A DNA stretch of 64,000 nt from Candidatus Fermentithermobacillaceae bacterium. Lineage in GTDB: Bacteria; Bacillota; Sulfobacillia; Fermentithermobacillales; Fermentithermobacillaceae. Below, piece after piece: positions 43,361 through 52,917 of this stretch. The translations under genes and the position numbers were made by a program. Positions within the stretch are counted from its first letter, which is position 1, and each line of letters starts with the position of its first letter. Under the pieces are notes generated by a model. It made no database searches. It had not been told where the DNA came from and worked only from the letters and a program-made list of their open reading frames with translations. The DNA lies in NCBI GenBank assembly GCA_012842685.1, contig DUSI01000004.1, positions 26,443 through 90,442 of the forward strand, read 5' to 3'.

Positions 43361-44491
43361 TTACCGGTCAAATTCGTCCGTCCCGGCCCCCACTGCGTCG
43401 AAGGCGTCATGCTCGCCTAGACCGCCGACCACGGCCTTCATTTCGTAAGGCTGGGACGATGTACTGGGCGACGGCCTGTCCACAACCGCTTCCTGTATGT
43501 CTCCGACGATCTCGGCGAGGACATCATCCAGCGTAACTATACCCACGGCCCGGTCTCCATCGACGACCACGGCGAGGTGAATCCTGTCTTGGCGCATAGG
43601 CGCAAGCACGTCGAGGATGCTGTCGGACGGAGAGACCCGGAGAGGTCTCCTCATGATATCCCGCACAAGGAGCCTGGAGTCGGGTTCTCTGAGGACCTGC
43701 CGCAGCACGTCCTTCATGTACACGAGCCCCACGACTTTTCCTTCCCCATCTACCACGGGGACCCGGCTGAAGCGGTGGACCCGGAGCTCCTCCAGGGCGT
43801 CTTGTACTCTGGTGTTCTCTTCAAAGACGAACGCGCTGGGCAGAGGGACCATTATATCTGCCACTCTAATGTCCGACGAATCCAGGACCCCCACGATCAC
43901 CTCTCCGGCTTCCCGATCCACCTGGCCTTCTTCCGCAGCCAGGTCGACGGCAAGCCGCACGGGTTCGTCAGAAACAGCTCCGGCACCCTCCTCATCCTCG
44001 CCGACCGACTGCGCGAGAAGGTGAGGCCCGAGGGAAAGCACGCTGGATACCGGCCTTAGCACCTTCGTGAGGACCGCAAGCACCGGCGCCACCGAAAGGG
44101 CAAGCTCCGTAGGGGCCCTCGAGGCGTAGGTCTTGGGAACCAGCTGGCTGAAGAAGAACATGAAGGCAGTCACGGCGAGAGGCAGGACGGTACTCTTGAG
44201 AGTACCGCCGAGCGCGAGGAGGTCCGCCACCGACGCGGCCATCACTGATGTCAGAACGGTGAACACGTTGGTACCTATGAGGAGCGCCGAAGTCGTGTTC
44301 CTGAAGTCTTTGTCCAGATCGCTCAGGATGGCCGCCCTCCGGTCGCCGTCTTCCTTAAGGCCTTCGACCGCCCATTTATCTTTAGAGAGGAACGCGGTTT
44401 CAGACGCCGCAAAGAACCCTACGATCAGGAACGATGCGAAAAACAGGATTAGGCGGATGCCGACCGACCATAGCGGTATGTCACTTTCCAT
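43361..44491 (-). CDS. CNNM/CBS-domain membrane protein lacking CorC domain (HlyC/CorC family)
   Basis: A 376-aa protein with an N-terminal DUF21/CNNM transmembrane domain (about residues 10-160; signature FFAASETAFLSKDKWAVEGL) followed by two CBS domains (ADIMVPLPSAFVFEENTRVQDALEEL, and DIMRRPLRVSPSDSILDVLAPM ... GIVTLDDVLAEIVGDI). The usual C-terminal CorC_HlyC domain is replaced by a short Ser/Pro- and Gly-rich tail. ATG start overlaps the upstream paralogue by 11 bp. CNNM proteins are implicated in Mg2+ or Co2+ efflux. Together with its neighbour it may form a heterodimer. Confidence 0.9.
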   Translation of the reverse strand: MESDIPLWSVGIRLILFFASFLIVGFFAASETAFLSKDKWAVEGLKEDGDRRAAILSDLDKDFRNTTSALLIGTNVFTVLTSVMAASVADLLALGGTLKSTVLPLAVTAFMFFFSQLVPKTYASRAPTELALSVAPVLAVLTKVLRPVSSVLSLGPHLLAQSVGEDEEGAGAVSDEPVRLAVDLAAEEGQVDREAGEVIVGVLDSSDIRVADIMVPLPSAFVFEENTRVQDALEELRVHRFSRVPVVDGEGKVVGLVYMKDVLRQVLREPDSRLLVRDIMRRPLRVSPSDSILDVLAPMRQDRIHLAVVVDGDRAVGIVTLDDVLAEIVGDIQEAVVDRPSPSTSSQPYEMKAVVGGLGEHDAFDAVGAGTDEFDR

Positions 44492-45791
44492 TTTCAGAAG
44501 ACACCTCTGTATCTCTCTTGCGGATAATCACTTTCTTGATCCTCGGTCCTTCGACTTCCTTGACTTCGAACGATAGCGGCGGGTCGTCCAAGCTGAAGGA
44601 ATCCCCCGGGACCGGCACGCGGTCCAGGTACTCCATGACCACGCCCGCCACCGAATCGCAGTCCTCTATCTCGATATCCATGTCGAGGAGCGTCTCCAGG
44701 TCCGAAAGGCTCATGTGGCCCGGTACCTGCCATACGCCTTCCTCCAGCTGGTAGACCGATTGCTCCTTGGGGTCGTACTCGTCCTTTATGTCACCCACGA
44801 TTTCCTCGAGCAGGTCTTCCATGGTGACGAGGCCAGATACCCCGTCAAACTCGTCGACGACTATGCACATGTGGATCCCTTTAGATTTCATCTCTCTGAG
44901 CAGGTCTGTGACTCCCTTGCCTTCTGGCACGAAGTGAGGAGCTGTCGCGAAGGATTTCGCAGTCCTCGCGCGCAGCGTCTCCCTCCAGGCTTCCGCGTTT
45001 TGACCTTCGGCCGAAAGGAGGTCTTTGAGGCTCACAATGCCCGTTATATTGTCGCGGGAGTCGGAAAAGAGGGGGATCCTCGAGACTCCGTAGTTCAGCA
45101 TGACGTTCAAGGCATCCAGAGCCGTCCGGTCTTCCTGCAAGGCGATCATCCGGGGCCTCGGCACCATAACGTCTACTGCCTCGAGCTCGGTAGTCTCGAT
45201 GGCTCCGATTATCATCTCTTTCTCGTCGTTTCTGATGGCGCCCGAGTTCTCCACATAGTCCACGGCTGCGTAGAGCCTTGCCTCGGTTATCTCCTCGCTC
45301 CTCCTCTCGAGGCCGGGCATCCGGTCCGCGACGTAGGAAGCGCCCTTCTCAAGCCCCCTCGCGAAAGGCTTCATGAGGGCGTTCAAGAAGGAGAGGACCG
45401 GGGCGAGTTTCAGGGCGAAACCTTCAGGGTTGGCTCCCGCCACCAGTTTCGGCGTTATCTCTCCGAAGATAAGGAGAAGGAACGTCCCAAGTAGGGTGGC
45501 GACCGTGTCAATGGTGCCCCTCCATAGACTGAGCCGGGCAAGGCATATGGCGGCTACAGACGATGCAAATAAGACATTGACCAGGGTATTGCCCAATAGC
45601 AAGCTGGAGAGCACTGCCTGTGGGCTTTCTTTGAGTTCCATTACCCGGTTTAGGTTCTTATGGCTTCCAAACCGGCTTTTGAGCTTAATGTAATCCGAGG
45701 AGAACAGCGCGCTCTCAGAACCCGAGAAGAATGCGGACAAGAGTAGCCACAGTACCGCTAAGAAGTAGGGACTACCTCCTGGGTCGTCCAA
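44481..45791 (-). CDS. CNNM/CBS/CorC-domain membrane protein (HlyC/CorC family)
   Basis: About 436 aa with the full family layout: DUF21 membrane domain (SAFFSGSESALFSSDYIKLKS at the N-terminus; LIFGEITPKLVAGANPE), two CBS domains (DVMVPRPRMIALQEDRTALD; HMCIVVDEFDGVSGLVTMEDLLEEIVGDI) and the C-terminal CorC_HlyC domain (VWQVPGHMSLSDLETLLDMD). The frame opens at GTG 45905, but residues before the TTG at 45791 do not look like the family, and GGAAGG lies before that TTG; I use it with limited certainty. Probably a Mg2+/divalent cation exporter or regulator, paired with the overlapping downstream paralogue. Confidence 0.9.
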   Translation of the reverse strand: MDDPGGSPYFLAVLWLLLSAFFSGSESALFSSDYIKLKSRFGSHKNLNRVMELKESPQAVLSSLLLGNTLVNVLFASSVAAICLARLSLWRGTIDTVATLLGTFLLLIFGEITPKLVAGANPEGFALKLAPVLSFLNALMKPFARGLEKGASYVADRMPGLERRSEEITEARLYAAVDYVENSGAIRNDEKEMIIGAIETTELEAVDVMVPRPRMIALQEDRTALDALNVMLNYGVSRIPLFSDSRDNITGIVSLKDLLSAEGQNAEAWRETLRARTAKSFATAPHFVPEGKGVTDLLREMKSKGIHMCIVVDEFDGVSGLVTMEDLLEEIVGDIKDEYDPKEQSVYQLEEGVWQVPGHMSLSDLETLLDMDIEIEDCDSVAGVVMEYLDRVPVPGDSFSLDDPPLSFEVKEVEGPRIKKVIIRKRDTEVSSENGK

Positions 45792-46006
45792 ACCATCATC
45801 ACCTTCCGTGAAATTTGAGCCAAGCACTTTGAGACATATATCGAACGTCTGCCTAATGATATTCAGCGTATCCGCAATAATACCCTTCTTTCGTCCCTTT
45901 GTCACTAGGTGTCCTACTTCCTGGAAGCTAGAGGAATAGACTCTTCGACTCTAGAAATATCCCGCGGCATCCGTGAGATGAACTCATATAGGCGAGGAGG
46001 ATTGAA

Positions 46007-47821
46007 ATGGCGAGACAGCTCACCCGCTCTGAAGTCCCTGTCCACACGACGTGGAACCTGGAGGACATCTTCCCTTCCGCAGAAGCTTGGGAAGCGGAGA
46101 TGAAGGCCGTGGCCGGGCTCATACCCACGGTAACGAGGTACAAGGGACGCCTCCACGAAAGCTCCAAGGTGCTCCTGGAATGCCTCGAAGCGCAGGAAGC
46201 GCTGCACAAGAGGCTGGTAAAGGTAACGGCCTACGCATCGCTCAACAACTCGGCCGACGGGACGTCCCCGGCAAACCAGGCGATGGCCGGGAGGGCGTCG
46301 GCCTTGGCCACCCAGATCCGGGCCGAGACCACCTTTATCGAATCGGAAATCCTGAGCATGCCCGACGAAACGATCAAGCGGTACCTTGACGAAGAACCGG
46401 GGCTCGAACCTTTCCGACTGACTGTTGAAAAACTCCTGGAATCCAAACCCCACAGGCTCCACCCTGAGACTGAAAAGGCCCTGGCCGCCCTCGGAGAGGT
46501 CCTGAATGCGCCGTCCATGATCTACTCCAGGTCCCGCGCGGCGGATATGAAGTTTGAACCGGTGGAGGACAGCAAGGGTGCGCTGCACCCCATGTCCTTT
46601 GGCCGGTATGAAGATGCCGCCGACCTGGTGCTCCGGCGCAACGCTTACAAGCAATTCACGGAGCGCCTCAAGGCCTACCAGAACACCTACGGGGCGACCT
46701 GGGGCACCGAGGTGAAGAAGAACGTGGTGATGGCGAGGCTCCGCGGGTATCCCTCGGCCATCCACATGCTCCTCGACCGTCAGGAAGTCACCATCGACAT
46801 ATACAACAACCTGCACGACATCATCCTCACCGAGCTGGCGCCCCACATGCGCAAGTACGCCCGTCTTAGGAAGAAAGTCCTAGGCCTCGACAAGATGCTC
46901 TACTGCGACATCGAAGCTCCGCTCGATCCGGAGTACGAAGTACCCACGACCTTTGAAGAGGCCAAGGACATCATCCTGAACGGACTCTCGGTCCTGGGGC
47001 CCGAGTACATCGAGATCATGAGAGAGGCCCTCAACAACCGGTGGGTCGACTACGCCGACAACGTCGGCAAACAGACGGGGGCATTCTGCAGCTCGGTCTA
47101 CGGCGTGCACCCGTACATCAGCATGACCTGGACGGGCAGCCTGAGAAATGCCCTCACGCTCGCCCACGAGCTGGGCCACGCTGGGCAGGGCGTGCTGGCC
47201 CAGCGCTACCAAGCCTTCGCCAACACGCGGCCTACGATGTTCTTTATCGAGGCGCCTTCCACGTGCAACGAGACGCTGGTAGGGGATTACATCCTCTCCC
47301 AGAGCACCGACAAGCGGAAGCGCCGCTGGCTCATAATGCAGTTCCTGAAGACATACCACCACAACTTCGTCCGCCATCTCATCGAAGGAGAACTCCAGCG
47401 CCGGGCCTATGCCCTCGCCGAAAAGGGCCAGCCGATTACCGCGGCGGTCCTAAACCGCCTGCAGGGAGAGATCCTCGACGAATTCTGGGGCGGCGAAGTG
47501 GAGATCGATGACGGCGCCAGGCTCGTGTGGATGCGCCAGTCCCACTACTACAGGGGTCTCTACCCCTACACCTACTCGGCCGGGCTTACGATAGGCACCA
47601 TGGTCGCCAAAGCCATCCGCGAGGAAGGCGCACCCGCGGCCGAACGCTGGGTGAACGTCCTCAAGGCCGGCGGCACCATGAAACCCCTTGAGCTGGCGAA
47701 GATGGCCGGAGTGGACATGACCAAGCCCGACCCCATCCGGGAAGCGGTCACGTATGTCGGCAAGCTGGTGGACGAGGTAGTCGAGAGCTTCGAGGAGGAG
47801 CTATCCGGCAAGAAGGGTTAG
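46007..47821 (+). CDS. pepF: Oligoendopeptidase F (M3B)
   Basis: A 604-aa cytosolic zinc oligopeptidase. Zinc motif: LAHELGHAGQG, with the downstream ligand Glu in FFIEAPSTCNE. The N-terminal TTWNLEDIFPSAEAWEAEM and C-terminal FWGGEVEIDDGARLVWMRQSHYYRGLYPY are characteristic. It cuts peptides of about 6-20 residues. ATG start with GAGGAGG. Monocistronic: an upstream 100-bp gap separates it from divergent CNNM genes, and a terminator follows. Confidence 0.96.
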   Translation: MARQLTRSEVPVHTTWNLEDIFPSAEAWEAEMKAVAGLIPTVTRYKGRLHESSKVLLECLEAQEALHKRLVKVTAYASLNNSADGTSPANQAMAGRASALATQIRAETTFIESEILSMPDETIKRYLDEEPGLEPFRLTVEKLLESKPHRLHPETEKALAALGEVLNAPSMIYSRSRAADMKFEPVEDSKGALHPMSFGRYEDAADLVLRRNAYKQFTERLKAYQNTYGATWGTEVKKNVVMARLRGYPSAIHMLLDRQEVTIDIYNNLHDIILTELAPHMRKYARLRKKVLGLDKMLYCDIEAPLDPEYEVPTTFEEAKDIILNGLSVLGPEYIEIMREALNNRWVDYADNVGKQTGAFCSSVYGVHPYISMTWTGSLRNALTLAHELGHAGQGVLAQRYQAFANTRPTMFFIEAPSTCNETLVGDYILSQSTDKRKRRWLIMQFLKTYHHNFVRHLIEGELQRRAYALAEKGQPITAAVLNRLQGEILDEFWGGEVEIDDGARLVWMRQSHYYRGLYPYTYSAGLTIGTMVAKAIREEGAPAAERWVNVLKAGGTMKPLELAKMAGVDMTKPDPIREAVTYVGKLVDEVVESFEEELSGKKG

Positions 47822-47887
47822 GCTCGCCGTCATAAACGCCTGCCAAAGAGCGCCCGCGCAGGCCAGCTGAACAGGCTTTCCTTTCGG

Positions 47888-47917
47888 AGCCCCTCGCGCA
47901 GAGGGGCTTCGCCTTTG
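47888..47917 (+). terminator. Rho-independent terminator after pepF
   Basis: Perfect 8-bp stem AGCCCCTC (47888-47895) and GAGGGGCT (47901-47908), loop GCGCA, then TCGCCTTT. The following 209 bp to trkA hold a TTGACT at 47962 without a convincing -10, and no recognisable riboswitch. Confidence 0.75.
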
Positions 47918-48126
47918 ATAGGACCTCTTTAGAAGGCTCAGTGCCTTGGAAACGACCGGCCTTGACTACTCGTCCTTTTCCGTGGAGAGGATCCCTTCAG
48001 GATAGTTGGGATAGAAAGTTGGGTTACCAGGAGGATCGTGTTGGCGCCGACCTATTCTGGAGAAGGTTAAGCCACGATCTCCGGTGAAATGAATGGTTCC
48101 AGGAAAAACCCGGAGGGTAGATCATC

Positions 48127-49473
48127 GTGAAGGCAATAGTGATAGGAGCCGGCAAGGTAGGCTATCATATCGCAGAACAGCTCTCTCGAGAATCCAACGA
48201 CGTAGTGCTAATCGACACCTCCGAAGAAGCCCTTGCGCCGGCCCGCGAGGCCCTAGACGTTTTGCCCGTGCTCGGCAATGGGGCATCACCCGCCGTCCTC
48301 GAGGAAGCAGGCGTAAGCCAGGCAGATCTGGTCATAGCCGTGGCAACCCACGATGAGGTGAACATCATCGCGTGCCTCACGGCGAAATATTACGGAGTAC
48401 CCACGACCGTCGCCAGGGTCAGAAACCCGGATTACACCCTTCATGCCAAGGCTCTGGTGCATGGTCAGACCGGCATTGACTTGATCATTCATCCGGAAAG
48501 GCTCGCAGCTCTCGAGATTGTGAAGCTGCTTAAGACCCCATCCGCCGGCGAGGTAAGCTTTTACGCGGACGGGAAGATCCAGCTCTTGGGGCTCAAGATC
48601 ACTTCCGCAAACTCACCGGTAGTCGACAAACCCCTCTGGCAGCTGGGGCTCAGGAACTTCCTGGTAGTGGCGATATCCAGGGACGAGAGGCTCATGATCC
48701 CTGACGGTACCAGCGAGATAAAGCTGGACGATTACATCTACGTGCTGGGAAGAACCGGAGAATTCGAAGGGTCGGTCTTCCTGAGCGGCCGTATTCCGGA
48801 CGAGATCAAGACGATCACCATCGTCGGGGGCGGAGAGACAGGCCTAAGGACCTGCGAGATACTGTCCGAGCACCGCGAAGAAGGTCTTTCCATAAAGCTC
48901 ATCGAGAAAGACCCGGAAAAGGCCAGGTGGCTCGCAGAAAGGCTCCCGGGAGTGCTGGTGATAAACGCGGATGGGACCCGCATGGATGTACTCCAGTCTG
49001 AGCGCGTGGGTGAATCCGACGCGCTTGTAGCCGCTACCGGTTCTGAGGAAGTAAACCTCCTCGTAGCGATGCTCGGAAAGAGGCTTGGGATCAAGGAGAT
49101 AATCGTGCTCCTTGGGCGCCAGGAGTACGCCGCGTTGGCCGATACCATCGGAGTTCAGGCCACCGTTGTCCCTAGGGTCCTCACCGCCAGCACCATCCTT
49201 AAGCTGCTCCGCAAGAGGAAATTGGTGGACCTATCTTTCCTCAAGCAAGGACAAGCCGAAGTCATGGAGGTAGAGATCTCGGAGGATGCGCCTATAGCAG
49301 GTAAGGAACTCAGAGACTCCGGGCTCCCGAGGAACTCTCTGGTAGGCACCATCATAAGGGGGCCCGAAGTCATAATCCCCCACGGCTTCTCGAGAGTGCT
49401 TCCGCGTGACCGGGTGGTGGTCTTCGCGGAACACGATGCCGTGGCGCGGGTTCAGAAGCTCCTAGGGCTGTGA
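48127..49473 (+). CDS. trkA: Trk potassium uptake regulatory subunit TrkA
   Basis: A 448-aa peripheral NAD(H)/ATP-binding gating protein with two tandem RCK units: Rossmann motifs VIGAGKVGYHIAEQL (residue 4 onward) and IVGGGETGLRTCEIL (mid-protein), each followed by a TrkA-C domain (VVDKPLWQLGLRNFLVVAI and IAGKELRDSGLPRNSLVGTI). GTG start with GGAGGG nine bases upstream. That ribosome site can pair with an upstream CTCCGG at 48079-48084, a possible but untested translational switch. Followed 101 bp later by trkH. Confidence 0.95.
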   Translation: MKAIVIGAGKVGYHIAEQLSRESNDVVLIDTSEEALAPAREALDVLPVLGNGASPAVLEEAGVSQADLVIAVATHDEVNIIACLTAKYYGVPTTVARVRNPDYTLHAKALVHGQTGIDLIIHPERLAALEIVKLLKTPSAGEVSFYADGKIQLLGLKITSANSPVVDKPLWQLGLRNFLVVAISRDERLMIPDGTSEIKLDDYIYVLGRTGEFEGSVFLSGRIPDEIKTITIVGGGETGLRTCEILSEHREEGLSIKLIEKDPEKARWLAERLPGVLVINADGTRMDVLQSERVGESDALVAATGSEEVNLLVAMLGKRLGIKEIIVLLGRQEYAALADTIGVQATVVPRVLTASTILKLLRKRKLVDLSFLKQGQAEVMEVEISEDAPIAGKELRDSGLPRNSLVGTIIRGPEVIIPHGFSRVLPRDRVVVFAEHDAVARVQKLLGL

Positions 49474-49574
49474 GGAGAAAGGAAGGCGACCTGCCGGCAA
49501 CCGGCTGGCGACCGGGCAGGGCGGCCTGAGGCGTCTTTGACCCAGAAACCCTATCAAGCGAGAGGCGAAGATCT

Positions 49575-51014
49575 TTGCACTGGAAAAGCATTAAGAGGGC
49601 ACTCGGCTCTATCTTGATCTTGCTGGCGGTGTCAATGCTGTTTCCCCTTTTTTGGGCGGTGTACTACGGCACCTCAGACGCCGCCGCGTTCGCGTGGTCT
49701 ATGCTACTCACCGGTATACCCGGGCTCGTTCTCATCCAGCGCAACAAAGGCCCGCTGGAACTGGGGAGCAGGGATGCCTTCGTCGTGGTTACGGGAAGTT
49801 GGGTCATCGGCCCCATAGTAGGCGCCCTTCCCTTCATCATATCCGGGGTACTGCCAAACCCTGTCGATGCCCTGTTCGAGGCCATGTCGGGTTTCACCAC
49901 GACGGGCGCCACGGCGATGAGCCAGGTCGAGGTGCCCGCCGCCGGGGTCCTGTTTTGGCGGAGTTTCTTGAACTGGATGGGAGGGATGGGCATCATCCTC
50001 TCCTTCTTGGCAATCGTGCCCATGGCGAGCAACGGAAGCGACCCGCTTTTCAGGGCGGAGCTGCCCGGCATTGAAGTCTCTAGGTTCACGCCAAGACTGA
50101 GGCAGTCGGTGATGGTCCTCTGGAGGATATACGCGGCCATCACCTTGCTTGGGACAATCTCCCTACTCCTTGCGGGAATGAGCCTCTACGAGGCACTAAT
50201 CCATACCTTCAGCACCGTCGCGACGGGAGGTTTCTCTAACCGGGCCCTGAGCATCGGCGCATTCCAGAGCCCGTGGATCAGGATTGTCATATTCTTCTTC
50301 ATGTTCGCGGCGGGCATCAACTTCGGCCTTTACTACAAGGCTGTCCAGACGAGAAATGTCTCGGCTGTTTTCCGGGATCCGGAGTTTCGGACATACGCCG
50401 GGATAATCCTAGCCGCCAGCACCATCATAGTACTCAACCTGGCGGGCACGTACGGCTTTCTGGAAGCTGTCCGTCACGGACCATTCCAGGTAGTCTCGGT
50501 GATCACCACCACGGGATACACCACCGTGGACTTCGACAAGTGGCCGGACCTTTCGCGGGGAGTGCTACTGTTCCTCATGTTCTTCGGGGCCTGTTCGGGC
50601 TCAACCGCTGGGTCCATGAAGATCGCCAGGCTCATGGTGGCAGCGAAAGCCGCCGTGACCGAGCTTGGACGCATGGTCCACTCGAGAGCGGTCCTGCCCG
50701 TGCGGCTGGGCGACCGGGTAATACCCGAGAGCACCGTGAGGAACACCTTCGTGTTTATCGCGATATACCTTACCTGCGTAGCGGCAGGAACTCTATACAT
50801 GCTGTGGCTCGGTCTGGATATCGTAAGCGCCTTGTCTGCCGTGGCGACCACTTTGGGGAACGTAGGTCCTGGACTGGGGATCGTAGGACCGGCCGGGAGT
50901 TACGCCCCGATCCCCGCCTCCGGCAAAATGGTGCTCACCTTCCTCATGCTAGTTGGGAGGCTCGAGATCTTCACGGTTTTCGTGACCCTGACTCCGACTT
51001 TCTGGAGGCGCTGA
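49575..51014 (+). CDS. trkH: Trk potassium transporter membrane subunit TrkH
   Basis: A 479-aa membrane protein of the Trk/Ktr/HKT family. The four selectivity-filter P-loops are readable: MSGFTTTGATAMSQ, STVATGGFSNRALS, ITTTGYTTVDFDKWP and ATTLGNVGPGLGIVGP, with gate-type segments between. About ten helices. It lets K+ into the cell when gated by TrkA. TTG start after a weak GAGAGGCGAAG; no upstream ATG fits better. Ends 40 bp before a symmetric hairpin facing the convergent ftcD gene. Confidence 0.95.
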   Translation: MHWKSIKRALGSILILLAVSMLFPLFWAVYYGTSDAAAFAWSMLLTGIPGLVLIQRNKGPLELGSRDAFVVVTGSWVIGPIVGALPFIISGVLPNPVDALFEAMSGFTTTGATAMSQVEVPAAGVLFWRSFLNWMGGMGIILSFLAIVPMASNGSDPLFRAELPGIEVSRFTPRLRQSVMVLWRIYAAITLLGTISLLLAGMSLYEALIHTFSTVATGGFSNRALSIGAFQSPWIRIVIFFFMFAAGINFGLYYKAVQTRNVSAVFRDPEFRTYAGIILAASTIIVLNLAGTYGFLEAVRHGPFQVVSVITTTGYTTVDFDKWPDLSRGVLLFLMFFGACSGSTAGSMKIARLMVAAKAAVTELGRMVHSRAVLPVRLGDRVIPESTVRNTFVFIAIYLTCVAAGTLYMLWLGLDIVSALSAVATTLGNVGPGLGIVGPAGSYAPIPASGKMVLTFLMLVGRLEIFTVFVTLTPTFWRR

Positions 51015-51054
51015 GGTAATCCGGCGGCGTTTCGGTCCCGCTCAAGTACACTGA

Positions 51055-51080
51055 AGCCGGTCTCGGTGATGAGACCGGCT
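51055..51080. terminator. Bidirectional hairpin between trkH and ftcD
   Basis: Perfect 10-bp inverted repeat AGCCGGTCTC (51055-51064) and GAGACCGGCT (51071-51080), loop GGTGAT. There is no long T-run on either strand (CCTTAAG on plus, TCAGTG on minus), so termination would be structure-driven. A second weaker stem (GCCCTG/CAGGGC at 51089-51114) follows. The position between convergent genes favours a shared terminator. Confidence 0.6.
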
Positions 51081-51141
51081 CCTTAAGAGCCCTGACATGC
51101 GTGCCTGCCAGGGCATCTAATAGGGTCGCACACCGCCCAGG

Positions 51142-52770
51142 TCAGAAATCCAGGTCCTGCCCCTTCACCCCGTCTATCACAGGCTGGAGTAGGGCCTGAG
51201 CCTTGGACGCGGCGAGAGTGATCTCTTGCTTGCACTTTGCCACGAACTCTTCATCCTCGATAGAACCGAGGTTAATCTGCACGTTCATGGTCGCCCCTCT
51301 CCTTGCCGCGTCCAAGAGGAGAGCGCCAACCGCCATGTCGGTCATGGCGTTGGGATTCCCGTAACGCACGAGATCCGGCAGGAGAGACATGGCCTCCAGG
51401 ACTTCCCTGACGGTCTCCAGAGGCGAAAGGGTGGCTCCTTTGAAAGCTTCCTGCATGGCAGCCCTGCGGGCGGCCTTTTCTTCGTCGGTGGACTTGGGCA
51501 TCTTCATAGCCGCCTCAACGGCCATGTAGGCTTCAGTATCCCTTATCGCCAGGTCCTGGAACTTGCCCATGAGCTCTTGGGAAGCCTTCCTGATCTCTTC
51601 CAGCCTGTCTCTGCCTTCTTTGAACCTGGCTTTGCTCAGGGTATTTCCGGCAACCATCCTTATAAGGGCACATCCCAAGACGCCCGCGACTGCCGCAGCT
51701 GCCCCGCCTCCCGGAGCTCCCGTCGGCGCAGCAAGGTCGTCTACGAACTTAGAGAGGTCCATTTTAGCCAAGTAGTAACACCCTTTCTGAGTAATTGCGT
51801 TCCCTCCGCCGAAATCCGGACTGGTACCAAGCCCCGTGGCGGCCCCTGTCCGGCCATCCCCTCCGGCAGCTTCCTGCCCCACGAGGTCCAGGATCTGCCG
51901 CCTGGAAAAACCGGTGAGCTTGAGCCGCGCGATCGCCACATCCAAGAGGGCATCCAGCGGGAGGAGACCTACGATTTCCGAGTTTTTGACCTCTGCCCCC
52001 AGTTTCTCGGCTTCCGCCTCTATGTGACGCATGACCGTATCGATCGAGGTCACTGTATAGTCGGTGAGATTCATGGTGACCTGGACGTCGCCCGTCTCTT
52101 TGATGAGGATCCCTTTCGCCTGTACCGCAGGCAGACCGCCCGACGACTCGCGGATCGCTTTGGCTATGGTGCGGGCCTTTACAATGTCGCCCGTGTTCAG
52201 GTTGACGTTGTACGCGATGAGCGGCGGCCTCGCGCCGACGGCCGTGGCGCCGGCCGTCGGATGCATCCTGGGAGGGCCGAAATCGGGCATCCTGTCGGGG
52301 TCTATCGCGATGGTCGCTTTGAGCCCTTCATACTCCCCGCGCCGTATATCCGGAAGCCTCACCCTGTCAGGCCTCGTGGCGGCCTTCCCGTAGAGATACA
52401 CCGGTATACCCAGTTCGGAAGCGATCCGCTGCCCTACTTTCTTGGCCATCTCTACGCATTCGTCCATCGTCACGCCTTGCACGGGAACGAACGGTATGAC
52501 GTCGGTGGCGCCGATCCGTGGGTGCTCACCCGTGTGGCGCTCCATGTCGATGAGCTCGGCGGCTTTCTTCGTGCAGGCGAAGGCCGCCTCCATTACGTTT
52601 TCCGGGGAACCGACAAAGGTGACCACCGAACGGTTGTGGCTGGCGTCGGATTGGACATCGAGGAGCCTACAACCGTTTTCAGGGATGCATTTCACTATTT
52701 CCCCGATTACCCGCTGATCCCGGCCTTCGCTGAAATTCGGTACGCATTCAACCAGGCGGTCTTTGGCCAT
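51142..52770 (-). CDS. Bifunctional glutamate formimidoyltransferase and formimidoyl-THF cyclodeaminase
   Basis: A 542-aa fusion for histidine (or purine) catabolism: transfers the formimino group of formiminoglutamate to tetrahydrofolate, then deaminates it to methenyl-THF. Residues 1-300 are the transferase: LVECVPNFSEGRD, DASHNRSVVTFVG, HTGEHPRIGATDVIPFVPV. Residues 340-542 are the cyclodeaminase: FVDDLAAPTGAPGGGAAAAVAG, AMTDMAVGALLLDAARRGATMNVQINLGSI. ATG at 52770 with GGAGGGAG; an in-frame 52-codon extension upstream is not homologous. In clostridia the two activities are often separate genes (ftcD, fchA). No hut genes are in the window. Confidence 0.94.
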   Translation of the reverse strand: MAKDRLVECVPNFSEGRDQRVIGEIVKCIPENGCRLLDVQSDASHNRSVVTFVGSPENVMEAAFACTKKAAELIDMERHTGEHPRIGATDVIPFVPVQGVTMDECVEMAKKVGQRIASELGIPVYLYGKAATRPDRVRLPDIRRGEYEGLKATIAIDPDRMPDFGPPRMHPTAGATAVGARPPLIAYNVNLNTGDIVKARTIAKAIRESSGGLPAVQAKGILIKETGDVQVTMNLTDYTVTSIDTVMRHIEAEAEKLGAEVKNSEIVGLLPLDALLDVAIARLKLTGFSRRQILDLVGQEAAGGDGRTGAATGLGTSPDFGGGNAITQKGCYYLAKMDLSKFVDDLAAPTGAPGGGAAAAVAGVLGCALIRMVAGNTLSKARFKEGRDRLEEIRKASQELMGKFQDLAIRDTEAYMAVEAAMKMPKSTDEEKAARRAAMQEAFKGATLSPLETVREVLEAMSLLPDLVRYGNPNAMTDMAVGALLLDAARRGATMNVQINLGSIEDEEFVAKCKQEITLAASKAQALLQPVIDGVKGQDLDF

Positions 52771-52917
52771 GAAGCGTCTCCCTCCGCTTAGGTTATTCCC
52801 CGGGAGAAGGCCAAGTCCTTCATAGGTATCTGGGCAAGATGGGAGAAGGTTACATCTCCCTCCGCGACGAAGTTGCTCCGTGGCACGACCCACCAAACGG
52901 TAGAAGGAGGGATTTTT

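Noticed and set aside
47918..48126. c-di-AMP (ydaO) riboswitch before trkA
   Set aside because: The leader lacks the conserved segments of that class; only a weak CTCCGG/CCGGAG pairing with the ribosome site is seen.
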